A stretch of DNA of 64,000 bases, from assembly GCA_947066105.1 (NCBI GenBank), contig CAMSYM010000004.1:1-64000 (forward strand), read 5' to 3'. The stretch comes from an uncultured Clostridia bacterium (GTDB lineage Bacteria; Bacillota; Clostridia; Christensenellales; Pumilibacteraceae). Made by a program: the position numbers and the translations under genes. Position 1 is the first letter of the stretch, and every line of letters begins with the position of its first letter. The notes under the pieces were generated by a model. It worked only from the letters and a program-made list of their open reading frames with translations, did no database searches and was not told the DNA's origin. This document shows, piece after piece, positions 26,719 to 35,435 of the stretch.

Positions 26719-27359
26719 TATTGCGCGGCGACCTCCTTAGCCGTATATTTTTGCTCCAACGCTTTGATCGCGTCGACGGTCGTAAGCATGACCGAGTTGG
26801 CGACCACGTCGTAAACGCTGAGCTGTTCGCTCGCCGCCGTGCGTACGTTGGGGATATTGCGCGATGCGCGGAGCGCGTTGTCGCTGCCGTTGGGCAGAAC
26901 GAGCAATACGCGGCTTTCCACTTTGAGCGCTTTAAGGACCGCCGCCATGTTCTTGGTCTTGGGTTCTACGTCCAGCTTATCCAATACTATGAGATTGCCG
27001 TCCGAAAGCTTGGCGGAGAGCGCGCTCGTTATAGCCGTCATGCGCACGAGCTTGTTGATCTTTTTGCGGAAGCAACGCGGCTTCGGTGCAAACACTACGC
27101 CGCCGCCCTTCCACTGCGGTGCGCGGATAGAGCCTTGACGCGCGTTGCCCGTGCCTTTTTGCCGCCACGGCTTTTTGCCGCCGCCGGTCACTTCGGTACG
27201 AGTGAGCGTGCTTTTGGTGCCTTGACGCGCGTTTGCCATTTGAGCTACTACCGCTTGATGGATGACCGCCTCGTTGTACTCTACGCCGAATACGCTTTCG
27301 TCCAGCTCCATCGTTCCCGCGGAACTGCCGTCTTGTTTATATATCTTTATAGTAGGCAT
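26718..27359 (-). CDS. rplD: ribosomal protein uL4
   Basis: 213 aa; NARQGTKSTLTRTEVTGGGKKPWRQKGTG is the tunnel extension. Family members can autoregulate the S10 operon in gammaproteobacteria; no L4 target was seen here. Confidence 0.97.
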   Translation of the reverse strand: MPTIKIYKQDGSSAGTMELDESVFGVEYNEAVIHQAVVAQMANARQGTKSTLTRTEVTGGGKKPWRQKGTGNARQGSIRAPQWKGGGVVFAPKPRCFRKKINKLVRMTAITSALSAKLSDGNLIVLDKLDVEPKTKNMAAVLKALKVESRVLLVLPNGSDNALRASRNIPNVRTAASEQLSVYDVVANSVMLTTVDAIKALEQKYTAKEVAAQ

Positions 27360-27380
27360 TTCTTAATATCTCCTCGAACC

Positions 27381-28010
27381 TTATTTGACCGTTTCTTTGA
27401 CGGTGACTAATCCGCCCTTCGGTCCGGGCACAGCGCCGCGGATCAACAACACGCCGCGCGCCTTGTCTACCTTGACGACTCTGAGATTTTGAATAGTGAC
27501 CTTTTCGTGTCCGTACTGACCGGGCATTTTAAGGTTTTTGATACGGCGCGACGGATTGGAGTTTGCACCCGTCGAACCTACGCTACGGTGAACGGGACCC
27601 GTGCCGTGCGTCATTTTGAGACGGTGGTGATTCCAACGCTTGATAACGCCGGTGAAACCGCGACCTTTCGTCATGCCCGATACGTCGACCATATCGCCTT
27701 CGTCGAACATGGTGCAATCGATGACTTTGCCGATCTCGTAAGAATCCGCATCTTCGTAACGGAACTCACGCAAATAACGGGCGGGTTTGACTTTGCTCTT
27801 TTTGTAAAGTCCCGCCTCCGGCTTGTTGAGCTTGCCTTCTCTTATTTCCTCGAACGCGCAAACGACCGCACTGTATCCGTTGCGATCCTGCGTGCGCTTG
27901 TCCACGACCGTCATAGGTCCGCACAAAACGACCGTAACGGGTATCGCTACGTCGTTTTCGCCGAATATTTGCGTCATGCCGAGTTTTTTGCCTAATATAG
28001 CTTTCTTCAT
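27381..28010 (-). CDS. rplC: ribosomal protein uL3
   Basis: 209 aa; ILGKKLGMTQIFGENDVAIPVTVV start, and the GFTGVIKRWNHHR and HRSVGSTGANSNPSRRIKNLKMPG blocks. Good Shine-Dalgarno, 16 bp after rpsJ. Confidence 0.98.
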   Translation of the reverse strand: MKKAILGKKLGMTQIFGENDVAIPVTVVLCGPMTVVDKRTQDRNGYSAVVCAFEEIREGKLNKPEAGLYKKSKVKPARYLREFRYEDADSYEIGKVIDCTMFDEGDMVDVSGMTKGRGFTGVIKRWNHHRLKMTHGTGPVHRSVGSTGANSNPSRRIKNLKMPGQYGHEKVTIQNLRVVKVDKARGVLLIRGAVPGPKGGLVTVKETVK

Positions 28011-28026
28011 GATAGGCTCCTTTGCA

Positions 28027-28335
28027 TTACAGCTTGATCTTGATGTCGACGCCTGCGGGCAGGTCGAGCCGCATGAGCGAATCGACCGTCTTGCCGGACG
28101 GGCTGTATATGTCGATAAGACGCGAATAAGTACGAAGTTCGAACTGTTCGCGCGAATCTTTATGTTTGTGTACCGAACGCAAGATCGTGACCACTTCCTT
28201 CTGCGTAGGCAGAGGAATAGGTCCGCAAACCTTGGAACCCGTCTGCTTTGCGGCGTCGACTATGCGTTGCGCCGAGCTGTCTACGAGTTCGTGATCGTAC
28301 GCTCTCAACTTGATCCTGATCTTTTGGCTAGACAT
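28027..28335 (-). CDS. rpsJ: ribosomal protein uS10
   Basis: 102 aa from ATG 28335, which is preceded by AAGGAGAAAGAT. The frame is open 45 codons further but that part is leader sequence. [18 protein letters not shown] and the LPLPT-like [17 protein letters not shown] block identify it. First gene of the long ribosomal operon. Confidence 0.98.
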   Translation of the reverse strand: MSSQKIRIKLRAYDHELVDSSAQRIVDAAKQTGSKVCGPIPLPTQKEVVTILRSVHKHKDSREQFELRTYSRLIDIYSPSGKTVDSLMRLDLPAGVDIKIKL

Positions 28336-28339
28336 ATCT

Positions 28340-28445
28340 TTCTCCTTGTGTCCACCCGCTCGCGGACCCCAACATATTGTGGGGCTTTCACGCGTTCGGG
28401 CGTGCCGTTTTGTGCGAATTTTTTTCGGGGCGTTTCGGCCCCGTT
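28340..28445 (-). promoter_or_regulatory. hairpin-rich leader of the S10 operon
   Basis: The transcript leader of about 145 nt has two clear hairpins: GGGGC/GCCCC (28424-28445 region) and CCCCA/TGGGG (about 28368-28385). I cannot assign it to a known r-protein autoregulatory structure; an attenuation or autoregulatory role is inference. Confidence 0.45.
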
Positions 28446-28486
28446 TTCCGTCACAAAAATCACCACGCATTTAGCGCAGCCTAAAT

Positions 28487-28515
28487 ATTGTACCCCTTTA
28501 CAAATCGTTTGTCAA
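28487..28515 (-). promoter_or_regulatory. sigma-A promoter of the S10 operon
   Basis: TTGACA (28510-28515), 17-bp spacer, TACAAT (28487-28492) on the minus strand; start predicted near 28480. Confidence 0.9.
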
Positions 28516-28633
28516 CTGTTTTTACGGTGTATTTTAATAAAATTTTCATAACGTAATATCTATTTTTATTGCGCCTACGCGACGATATATTTTGTCGCTC
28601 TATATATAATAAGGAAAAGCGTTCGTATCGAAT

Positions 28634-29311
28634 TTAACTATATAAGGGACGACTGTTTTTCCGAAATTTTTCGAGCGCGCGCTTTACCTTATCGAGATCG
28701 GGATCGCAGAGCAACGGCAAGATCTCCGCCAAGCGGCTCGGCTCGAAGTCCCACCATTTGATTTCGAGCAACAGCTCGGTCAAGCGGTCGTCCGAAAAGC
28801 GCTTTTTTATAAAACCCGCGGGATTGCCGCCGACCACCGTATACGGCGCGACGTTTTTCGATACTACCGAGTACGCGGCGATTATCGCGCCATCGCCTAT
28901 TTTAACGCCGGGCATTATAACGCTTTCCCGACCTATCCAAACGTCGTTGCCTATAACTGTATCGCCCTTAAACGGCAGTTGCGACATATGCGGCGGCGTT
29001 TTTTCGCTCCACTCGCCGCCGAACACGTTAAAAGGATACGTCGTCACGCTCGAAAGCCTGTGATTCGCCGCGCCCATTATAAACTTCACGCCCTGCGCTA
29101 TCTGACAAAACTTGCCTATCACAAGCTTGTCGCCGAATTCGGGATAATTGAACAGCACGTTGTTCTTTTCAAAATCGACGGCGGCGAGCGCGTCGTCGTA
29201 ATACGTGTACTCGCCTATCGAAATGTTGGGCGCTTTGACAACGTTCTTTATAAAACACGACGTTTTGTATTCGTTGGGATATATCGCGTCGGGATCGGGA
29301 TATTTTTTCAT
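28634..29311 (-). CDS. CatB/Vat-type hexapeptide acetyltransferase
   Basis: 225 aa left-handed beta-helix O-acetyltransferase that uses acetyl-CoA. The family core is clear: IGKFCQIAQGVKFIMGAANHRLSSVTTYPF with catalytic histidine H84, and the IGNDVWIGRESVIMPGVKIGDGAIIAA repeat. Relatives inactivate chloramphenicol or streptogramin A, but many chromosomal members have unknown substrates. It follows the GNAT gene by 15 bp, so they are probably co-transcribed. Resistance function is not demonstrated by sequence alone. Confidence 0.88.
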   Translation of the reverse strand: MKKYPDPDAIYPNEYKTSCFIKNVVKAPNISIGEYTYYDDALAAVDFEKNNVLFNYPEFGDKLVIGKFCQIAQGVKFIMGAANHRLSSVTTYPFNVFGGEWSEKTPPHMSQLPFKGDTVIGNDVWIGRESVIMPGVKIGDGAIIAAYSVVSKNVAPYTVVGGNPAGFIKKRFSDDRLTELLLEIKWWDFEPSRLAEILPLLCDPDLDKVKRALEKFRKNSRPLYS

Positions 29312-29326
29312 GATACTATCTTATTG

Positions 29327-29764
29327 TTATCGATCGATGGATCTTGACAAAAACAACTCCGTCGGGCGGTCGTGCAAATCGAGCGTTCCGCTATCCGCGT
29401 ACCCGAGCGCACGGTAAAAATGTTGCGCGGTCTCGTCCGAACGCGTCGAAGTGAGCGCAATATCGTGACCGCTTTCCGCCATGTCTTTTTCCCACGCGCG
29501 GAGCAATATCGCGCCGTAGCCGCGGCGGCGGTAGTTTGCGTCTATATACAGCAACGCGCAAAACGGTATTTCGTCCCACAGCATGTCGTAGCGCAATATG
29601 CCGACCGATATCCCGTCGACGGAAAGAACGTAACATCGCCCGTCGCGCAGTTTGTTTGCGAATGCGTCGCGCGGCAAATGCTTGTCGAGCGAAAACCAAA
29701 ATTTTTTGTCGGCGACAGTCGCTTTGCGCACCGATGTATTTCCGATATTTTCCGTAATGACCAT
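29327..29764 (-). CDS. GNAT family N-acetyltransferase
   Basis: 145 aa. The acetyl-CoA pyrophosphate loop is R79-R-R-G-Y-G-A85, preceded by the beta4 strand FCALLYIDANY and followed by the H-bonded C-terminal AQHFYRALGYADSG motif. Substrate unknown. TATAAT ends exactly 6 nt before the ATG (29771-29776) and no Shine-Dalgarno site is present, so its mRNA is probably leaderless. Confidence 0.88.
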   Translation of the reverse strand: MVITENIGNTSVRKATVADKKFWFSLDKHLPRDAFANKLRDGRCYVLSVDGISVGILRYDMLWDEIPFCALLYIDANYRRRGYGAILLRAWEKDMAESGHDIALTSTRSDETAQHFYRALGYADSGTLDLHDRPTELFLSRSIDR

Positions 29765-29966
29765 AACGATATTATAAAGTTAACGGCTCGCAAAAGCTTT
29801 GTTTTTGTGTTGCTTGCAACTTTGCCCGCTAAACGCGAACAATAGCCGTTATTTGAAATGCGGCGCGAAAAGCCATCGCAAGCAAGTTCACTTATATTAT
29901 ATAGTTCAAACGCATAAAAAGCAAGCGTTAACCCGCCGTCGAACCGCAACGCGATAAGATCGCACG

Positions 29967-29998
29967 AAAAAAGCGTTACGACCGATCGCAACGCTTTT
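29967..29998 (-). terminator. terminator of the zinc-ribbon membrane gene
   Basis: Minus strand: stem AAAAGCGTT/AACGCTTTT with a further T run, about 25 bp after the stop codon at 30024. Confidence 0.8.
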
Positions 29999-30023
29999 CG
30001 TAGATCCGTAAATCACTATGTAA

Positions 30024-30959
30024 TCAACCGATGTGTTTTTTTCTTTTTATCGAACGACCGACGACAAACATTTGCGCGACCGCGCCGACTATTGCGAAGA
30101 TCATGGACAGCACCAGATCGAGATAGAACATGCGCGAAAATTCTTCGTCTTCCATGCACAGCGCGAACACTTCGAACACGTTCATATCGACGCCGACTTC
30201 GTTGATGGCAATGCCCGCCGCTATCAGATACGCGATAACTACCGCCAAGACCATGCAAACGAGCGTCGTTGCGCCGACGATGACTATCATCATCTTATTG
30301 GGCTTGCCGCCGAGCTTGCGGTAAAGGAACGCGCCCACCGCTACCGCCGCGATCGCCGCGATCGCGGATATAAACCCGACGAGCGCGAGAACTACCGCTA
30401 TCACAATGCCCACGGCGCCGCCCACGAGCGCGCCCATAAAGCCTCTTAAATAATTGTTGGGCGCATTCTCGAAATCTTTGTTTTCCTGATCGATAACTGC
30501 GTTCATCTTGTCTACGCAACCGTTGTCGAGCGTCACCTTCAAACCGTTGATATCGGTCTTTTTGGACGTCGACGGGTCGAGCGGTTCGCCGCAGAACGGG
30601 CAATATCCGTCGCCCTTACCGCCGTTGCTTTCGATTATGCCGTAAACGGTATCGAAAACGGACGGCAAACGGTCGACGAGCCTGCCGACCGTAAAATCGG
30701 TCATGCTCAGTATCAAGCCGCAATCCGTCATAGTAAACTTAAAGTTTTTGATCGCCGCACTGCGCAGCCCCGCTTCCATTTGTGCCTTTTGATCGGTCGT
30801 CGCAAAAAACGAAATAAACCATTTATACGGGAATTCCACGCTGTTCACAGTCGTCGCGATATTAGCATTTGTTTCGTAACCCTTGACGACGCCGTACGCC
30901 TTGTTCCCGCTGACAGTCATTCCGTTGCTTTCAAAATACGACTGAAATTTTTTGTTCAT
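30024..30959 (-). CDS. membrane protein with one CxxC, unknown function
   Basis: 311 aa from ATG 30959 (CGGAGGAAG upstream; the frame is open further but unsupported). The N-terminal soluble part (1-165) has a CPFCG knuckle at C120/C123, as in zinc-ribbon-like proteins, but without a clear second pair. Hydrophobic segments lie at about 171-195, 196-213, 223-252 and 278-300, and the C-terminus is basic. I do not recognise the family. Expression may be switched by the G10 tract in its promoter. Confidence 0.8.
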   Translation of the reverse strand: MNKKFQSYFESNGMTVSGNKAYGVVKGYETNANIATTVNSVEFPYKWFISFFATTDQKAQMEAGLRSAAIKNFKFTMTDCGLILSMTDFTVGRLVDRLPSVFDTVYGIIESNGGKGDGYCPFCGEPLDPSTSKKTDINGLKVTLDNGCVDKMNAVIDQENKDFENAPNNYLRGFMGALVGGAVGIVIAVVLALVGFISAIAAIAAVAVGAFLYRKLGGKPNKMMIVIVGATTLVCMVLAVVIAYLIAAGIAINEVGVDMNVFEVFALCMEDEEFSRMFYLDLVLSMIFAIVGAVAQMFVVGRSIKRKKHIG

Positions 30960-31069
30960 TGACTTCCTCCGAAATTTTTCGCCGTCGCTATATTGTATTA
31001 ATGAAAGCTGTCGGTTTATACATACAACGTCGGCAAAGAGCACCGAACAATTTTTTGCTCTTTGAGTAA

Positions 31070-31098
31070 ATAATAGCATATTGCCCCCCCCCCGTCAA
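31070..31098 (-). promoter_or_regulatory. promoter with G10 homopolymer in the spacer
   Basis: Minus strand TTGACG (31093-31098), 17-bp spacer made of nine G plus CAATATGC, then TATTAT (31070-31075). The C10/G10 tract (31084-31093) starts inside the -35 box. At this tract length the spacer is the optimal 17 bp; gain or loss of one base would shift it. Confidence 0.7.
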
Positions 31099-31111
31099 GC
31101 GCTTTGCATAT

Positions 31112-31182
31112 TTATACACTTTTTCCACAAAATTTGAACATTTTTGACGGATATTGTAATTTTCTGTATTGCGTTATGCACA
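31112..31182 (+). other. cluster of DnaA-box-like 9-mers
   Basis: TTTTCCACA (31121-31129) and TTATGCACA (31174-31182) match the TTWTNCACA consensus; TTATACACT (31112-31120) has one mismatch. All point the same way in an AT-rich gap at the point where gene orientation changes. Candidate origin element; no DUE or dnaA gene was identified. Confidence 0.4.
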
Positions 31183-31547
31183 CGCTTTTTCGGCATAAAT
31201 TTTTGCGCTTGTAAACGTTTGTCATGTTATCGAATGTTTTGCTCATAGTCGATCATTGATATGCTTGCGCGCGATACAGACGTCGATCGACGTAATTTAC
31301 GACATATTCGGCGAAAAACGATCGGCGCGACCAACGTTTGTATTATCTGACTTTATAGATAAAGCGCGTGCAAAAAAATCACCGAAAACTCGTTATATTT
31401 GAATTTGCGCGAGCTAATCGCATAAATACAGTTATTTTCGATTTGTTGATTTTTATCATATCAAACGTAAAAATATGCACGCGAAAATGTATAAAGCGCG
31501 CCAAACCGCAAATACTAACCTTGCGTAAAAAACAAAGGAGGAATAAA
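31183..31547. other. intergenic, no gene seen
   Basis: AT-rich gap before the small basic protein gene. It contains a perfect palindrome ACGTCGATCGACGT at about 31279-31292 but no recognisable RNA gene or ORF with a ribosome-binding site. Confidence 0.6.
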
Positions 31548-31685
31548 ATGGCTACTACGAAAAAGACCGAAACGAAGCGTAGCGGCGCTCGTTGCTGCAG
31601 CTCCAAGAATTCGGACAACGTACAGGCGAGCAAGTCGACCAAATCGACTCGCACGCAAAGCAAGAAGAACGGCGCTACGAAATAA
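31548..31685 (+). CDS. 45-aa Lys/Ser/Thr-rich basic protein
   Basis: A very strong AAGGAGGAATAAA site precedes ATG 31548. The 45-residue product is almost all Lys, Ser, Thr, Ala, Arg and Asn, with a Cys-Cys pair at residues 16-17 and no hydrophobic stretch. It is reminiscent of small nucleic-acid-binding or spore-type basic proteins, but I recognise no family. The frame is open upstream to about 31368, yet only this start has a ribosome-binding site. Confidence 0.65.
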   Translation: MATTKKTETKRSGARCCSSKNSDNVQASKSTKSTRTQSKKNGATK

Positions 31686-31833
31686 TTGGGACATTGCCGG
31701 CGGATTTATTCCGCACAAGCTTGCGATCGTTCGCCAATACGGCGGATAGTCGCTCCCGGTTTATCTGCGACGCAAGTTTAGATACGAATAACAACTACGA
31801 CGCACGTAACACCGTCCTACATCATTTACGCAA

Positions 31834-31869
31834 CCGAAAAAGTCGAGAGAATATGCTCGGCTTTTTCGG
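31834..31869 (+). terminator. long hairpin after the 45-aa gene
   Basis: Stem CCGAAAAAGTCGAG with CTCGGCTTTTTCGG (about 13 pairs) 150 bp after the stop. No T run follows the stem, but the stem's own 3' arm carries five T. Confidence 0.55.
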
Positions 31870-31977
31870 CATTTATGCGATTTTTACGGCTAAGGTCTTA
31901 ATTGATTTTTGTTACGATAAACAATATCTTGGAATTTTGAATCTCGTTTGTATTAATTGTGCTTTATCGCTTATTCC

Positions 31978-32107
31978 GCTCGAAATGATGGGTGTGTTGG
32001 TTGTTGTTCGTTTTTCTATATAAAACTGCAATGCATTTTTGCACTCTATTTTCTCAATATAAAAAGTATAGCAAAGCTGTTCCACTCACCCCCATCATCT
32101 CGACCGA
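31978..32107. repeat. MITE-like inverted-repeat unit 1
   Basis: Bounded by CGCTCGAAATGATGGG and its near-complement CCCATCATCTCGACCG about 100 bp later. A second unit with the same ends spans about 32325-32520. No ORF inside. Confidence 0.55.
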
Positions 32108-32152
32108 AACGAGCAAAGCGAGTGGAGTGGAGAGATCTAGGCGTCAGCCGCA
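32082..32152. repeat. R repeat copy 1
   Basis: About 71 bp starting CCACTCACC and ending GCGTCAGCCGCA, containing CTCG...CGAG and ATCTC...GAGAT pairings. Almost identical to 32496-32566 and 32724-32792. Confidence 0.85.
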
Positions 32153-32382
32153 TTAATACTCAATCAACCATAATTCCGAATTCAGCATTCCTAATTCCGA
32201 ATTCTCTTTGCGGCGGATCGCCTTGATTTCTCGGTAGCCGAAGGCTACGCGGAGCTTTTGTTTTCTATAATTACAGTTTATCGTTCTTACGAACAAATTA
32301 ATAATACTGCTTTTACTCTCGCTCCGCTCGAAATGATGGGGGTGTTTGTTGTTGTTTGCTTTTCTATACGTATTACAATAAT

Positions 32383-32470
32383 TGTCATCCTGAACAAGCG
32401 AAGCGCAGTGAAGGATCTCAACATTATTATTAATAATGATAAGATTATTCGCTTCGCTCAGAATGACAAG
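32383..32470. repeat. S repeat copy 1 (palindromic)
   Basis: Ends TGTCATCCTGA and TCAGAATGACA are inverted; the arms also share GCGAAGCG/CGCTTCGC. This is the widely seen REP/MITE-like type of palindrome. Partner at 32624-32713. Confidence 0.8.
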
Positions 32471-32495
32471 TATTCATAGGACAAGCAAAACTTTT

Positions 32496-32566
32496 CCACT
32501 CACCCCATCATCTCGACCGAAACGAGCAAAGCGAGTGGAGTGGAGAGATCTAGGCGTCAGCCGCAT
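32496..32566. repeat. R repeat copy 2
   Basis: Same 71-bp sequence as copy 1 with one base fewer in the C run; directly follows S copy 1 by 25 bp. Confidence 0.85.
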
Positions 32567-32623
32567 ACCACTCAATCTACATCATTTCCGCATTTCGATT
32601 TTGTCCTACGTAGCAGGGCGTAG

Positions 32624-32713
32624 CCTTATTCTGAACAAGCGTAGCGCAGTAAAGAATCTCTACTTTATTTATTTTTTAAGGTTGAGATTCTTCGCTTCGC
32701 TCAGAATGACAAG
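32624..32713. repeat. S repeat copy 2 (palindromic)
   Basis: TTCTGAACAAGCG...CGCTTCGCTCAGAATGACAAG; inner sequence differs from copy 1, but the ends and inverted arms are conserved. Confidence 0.8.
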
Positions 32714-32723
32714 TAAATTATTG

Positions 32724-32792
32724 CACTCACCCCATCATCTCGACCGAAACGAGCAAAGCGAGTGGAGTGGAGAGATCTAGGCGTTAGCCGCA
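32724..32792. repeat. R repeat copy 3
   Basis: Third R copy, again about 10 bp after an S copy, with GCGTTAGCCGCA instead of GCGTCAGCCGCA at the end. The S-R order is repeated, so the pair may have been copied as a unit. Confidence 0.85.
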
Positions 32793-32948
32793 CCAATACT
32801 TCATCTATCATAATTCCGAATTCTGAATTTCTCTCACCGCGTAACGGTCATCAATTACACATTACGAATTAATCTTTACACATTCTTAATTGCGTTTAAT
32901 TCCTAATGCAATCCGCACGGCAAAAATGCGCGCTATATATTTGTTTAA

Positions 32949-32999
32949 AAATCTTGATTTACTAAACCGTCGGTTTAGTCATACGGTAGGGTATCCGAA
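32949..32999 (+). repeat. Y repeat copy 1
   Basis: AAATCTTGATTTA, then palindrome CTAAACCG-T-CGGTTTAG, then TCATACGGTAGGGTATCCGAA. Four copies occur in the window. Confidence 0.85.
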
Positions 33000-33157
33000 C
33001 TTTCGCGAACATCATGTATCATTTCGTTTGAGAGAGCCGCTTTTACGATGCGTTCGCTATGAACTTAGTTTTGCTCGGATTTTTTCGCAAAATAAAACTC
33101 ACTCCGTTATCCGAAAGTGAGTTGATATTATATAGTGATTTTCTTCTTTACAGTTAA

Positions 33158-33424
33158 TTATTCCGATTTTTCGATTTTTTCTTGCGCTCCCGAATTCGTC
33201 GAAACGTCGGTCAAAGTTTCGCCGTCCTTTACTTCGTCGTTTTTCTCGTTGTCGGCAGGTTGCAACATTTCGACCGCTTCGCCGCCGTTCTTATCCGCTT
33301 TCCTTTTGGACAAAAACAAGTAAAGCGCAAGCGCGCCGAATACCAAAAGCAAAAACAGCACTCCTATAACATAGTACCACGGATCGTTTGGGTCGTTAAA
33401 CGCATTACAAATAAACATCGACAT
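33158..33424 (-). CDS. small single-pass membrane protein
   Basis: 88 aa: short N-terminus, one membrane helix at about residues 17-39 (WYYVIGVLFLLLVFGALALYL), a basic stop-transfer KRK, then an acidic Glu/Asp-rich hydrophilic tail. GAGG lies before the ATG. No family recognised. It is flanked by Y repeats and sits alone. Confidence 0.65.
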   Translation of the reverse strand: MSMFICNAFNDPNDPWYYVIGVLFLLLVFGALALYLFLSKRKADKNGGEAVEMLQPADNEKNDEVKDGETLTDVSTNSGAQEKIEKSE

Positions 33425-33560
33425 AATTCTTACCTCATTCTCATTATACTAAACGTCGAACGCTTTGTCAAGTCCCGACCGCCCACGATCGACGACGCTC
33501 ACGAAAAACACCCCGCGTATAATAACGTCGCCGAATTTGCGGCGTCAAGCTTTTTGCGGA

Positions 33561-33610
33561 AAATCTTGATTTACTAAACCGTCGGTTTACCGATACGGTA
33601 GGGTATCCGA
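33561..33610 (+). repeat. Y repeat copy 2
   Basis: As copy 1, but the palindrome's last base and the next two differ (CGGTTTACCG). It lies in the 33425-33980 gap, which otherwise holds no convincing gene. Confidence 0.8.
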
Positions 33611-33881
33611 AAAAACTCTTTTTCCATGTAAATTTCGTCTCAGACCGCCGTAACAATCGCGCATATATACACGATATTTATTGTAGTATAATTTGTATTG
33701 GCGATCGCTTTATTTCTATTATCGGCATGTTTCGTTGCGTGAAAAACTTACGATACCGGACGATCGTGATCGATCGTGCGACCGTTTTCGTTTTTCCCAT
33801 TTGTTTATCTATAATGAGCATTGCCGAAATAAACACACCGACGAGCCGATCGCGTAGCGTGCCGAGTTTCAAAAACTTCGC

Positions 33882-33909
33882 AAAACAAAAAACCGCATCT
33901 TTGTTTTTT
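33882..33909. terminator. AT-rich bidirectional hairpin
   Basis: AAAACAAA/TTTGTTTT stem with A and T runs on both sides, about 70 bp downstream of the PLD-like gene stop on the minus strand. Confidence 0.5.
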
Positions 33910-33980
33910 CGACACGGTGATTTTCGACGTATAAAAACTATGCTATGATCGAGCTGTTTTGTTCCGATGTCTACGCGCGA

Positions 33981-35429
33981 TCAAATCAAACATCTGACAA
34001 TGCCAAGCGCGCGGTATAGTCCGTACAATATACGTTTGGACATGGGAACGTCGTGCGCAAGAACGGTTTCGGACGGCAAATATTCGTTGTTTTTGCCCAC
34101 TTGCAGGCTGTTATTTATAAAAGTTTGCTCGATATATCGATCGACCGTCGCCGTGAACGCGGGGGAATCGATGATAACAACGCTTTCCGTATCGATATGA
34201 GCGCTACGCTCGTCGAGATTAAACGACCCGATCATGCTGTAACGCCCGTCAAATGTGAACATTTTCGCATGCAATTGATCGTCAGCTTGGAATTCGAGCA
34301 AGCGGATATTATCGTCGATATAAGCTTTACGCGTATAATAGTAATCGGCAAAGGCGACGTTGCGCGTATTGTATAGCGAATTTGTTATCAACGTAAAGTC
34401 GCCGCAGCTCGCCGCAAGCCGTTTGAGCTTGCGCTTTTTATCGTTTTCCAGCAATGTGTACGGCGTAACGACGGTCGTTTTTTGCGAATTTTCGGTCAAA
34501 TTATACACAGCTTGCAATATTATAGGCGTTTTTTTTCCGTCGTTTATTTCGTTTGTCAAAAATGTGACCTTGTCGACCGCCACGCCCTGCGTTTTGTAAT
34601 CGATATCGGCTGTCGCGAACTCGCTTTGTCCGTAAAACTCCTTATACGCGTCTATATACCGCGTTTTAGCCGCCAAATCGACGAAATCCGACACGATTCG
34701 CGTCGTCAAGGGATCTTCCGCGAGAGCATTGAAATACCGCGCTATCGCGCCGCCACAGCCTTGTACGCCGCTGTTGCTTATCATAACTTCCATATCGTAA
34801 TTGCCGAGAAACGCGCCCGTTCCCATATTCACGCCGCCGACAATAGCTATCTGCCCGTCCACGAGCATCACCTTATCGTGCAAAAGCACAAAAAGCCCCG
34901 CCGGATCCAACAAGTTTACGGCGTTGAAATAGTAAAATTCCACACTATTATGATTTTGTAATAATTTTCCGAGCGTGTCGAGAGTTCCGCTCAACCGTCC
35001 GAGCTTGCCGTCTACGATGATACGCACTTTAACGCCGCGATCGGCGGCGTCGAGCAATGCGGCGTAAAAATAATAGGAATAATCTTGTTCATAGCTGTCG
35101 TATATCATGTAATCGATAGAACATTGCGCGTCGGCTACCGCTCGCAGTCGACGACAAAACGATAGCTCGCTCGACGGCATGAGCAACGCACGTTCTTTTG
35201 TTTGCTCGTCAGCCGCGATCTGCTCCGCGGTGGCGGATAACGCGTCGCGCGTGACGCGCGCATTGTCGCTCGCGCCGACCGTCTTTACCGCCGTATACGG
35301 TGCGACAGCCGCTACCGCATACCATAATATCGCGGCGATCACGTAGCAAACGACGGTCGCGACTATATAGCCGCAACTTATACGAGTTTCGTACAGCGTG
35401 ACCGCGCGTTTTTTGTTCAGCGGTTTCAT
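33981..35429 (-). CDS. phospholipase D superfamily protein (cardiolipin synthase-like)
   Basis: 482 aa. One N-terminal membrane anchor (about 21-45) precedes two HKD motifs: H184-x-K186-x4-D191 followed by VGGVNMG, and H387-x-K389-x4-D394 followed by IGSFNLDERSA. Two HKD motifs plus a membrane anchor point to transfer of phosphatidyl groups, as in cardiolipin synthase. It could instead be another PLD-like nuclease or lipase. The ATG at 35429 lies exactly 6 nt after a TACAAT box (35436-35441; TTGCTT 17 bp upstream), so translation is probably leaderless. Confidence 0.86.
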   Translation of the reverse strand: MKPLNKKRAVTLYETRISCGYIVATVVCYVIAAILWYAVAAVAPYTAVKTVGASDNARVTRDALSATAEQIAADEQTKERALLMPSSELSFCRRLRAVADAQCSIDYMIYDSYEQDYSYYFYAALLDAADRGVKVRIIVDGKLGRLSGTLDTLGKLLQNHNSVEFYYFNAVNLLDPAGLFVLLHDKVMLVDGQIAIVGGVNMGTGAFLGNYDMEVMISNSGVQGCGGAIARYFNALAEDPLTTRIVSDFVDLAAKTRYIDAYKEFYGQSEFATADIDYKTQGVAVDKVTFLTNEINDGKKTPIILQAVYNLTENSQKTTVVTPYTLLENDKKRKLKRLAASCGDFTLITNSLYNTRNVAFADYYYTRKAYIDDNIRLLEFQADDQLHAKMFTFDGRYSMIGSFNLDERSAHIDTESVVIIDSPAFTATVDRYIEQTFINNSLQVGKNNEYLPSETVLAHDVPMSKRILYGLYRALGIVRCLI

Positions 35430-35435
35430 GCTTTT

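Noticed and set aside
28634..29311. Calling the CatB/Vat-type enzyme an antibiotic-resistance gene
   Set aside because: The fold and catalytic His are clear, but chromosomal members often have other substrates and nothing nearby indicates a resistance cassette.
31970..32830. CRISPR array
   Set aside because: The repeats are about 70-90 bp, palindromic, of two alternating kinds and irregularly spaced, with no cas genes.
33678..33948. Small open frames of 60-75 codons in the 33.4-34.0 kb gap
   Set aside because: No Shine-Dalgarno sites and no protein-like composition; one overlaps an AT-rich terminator hairpin.
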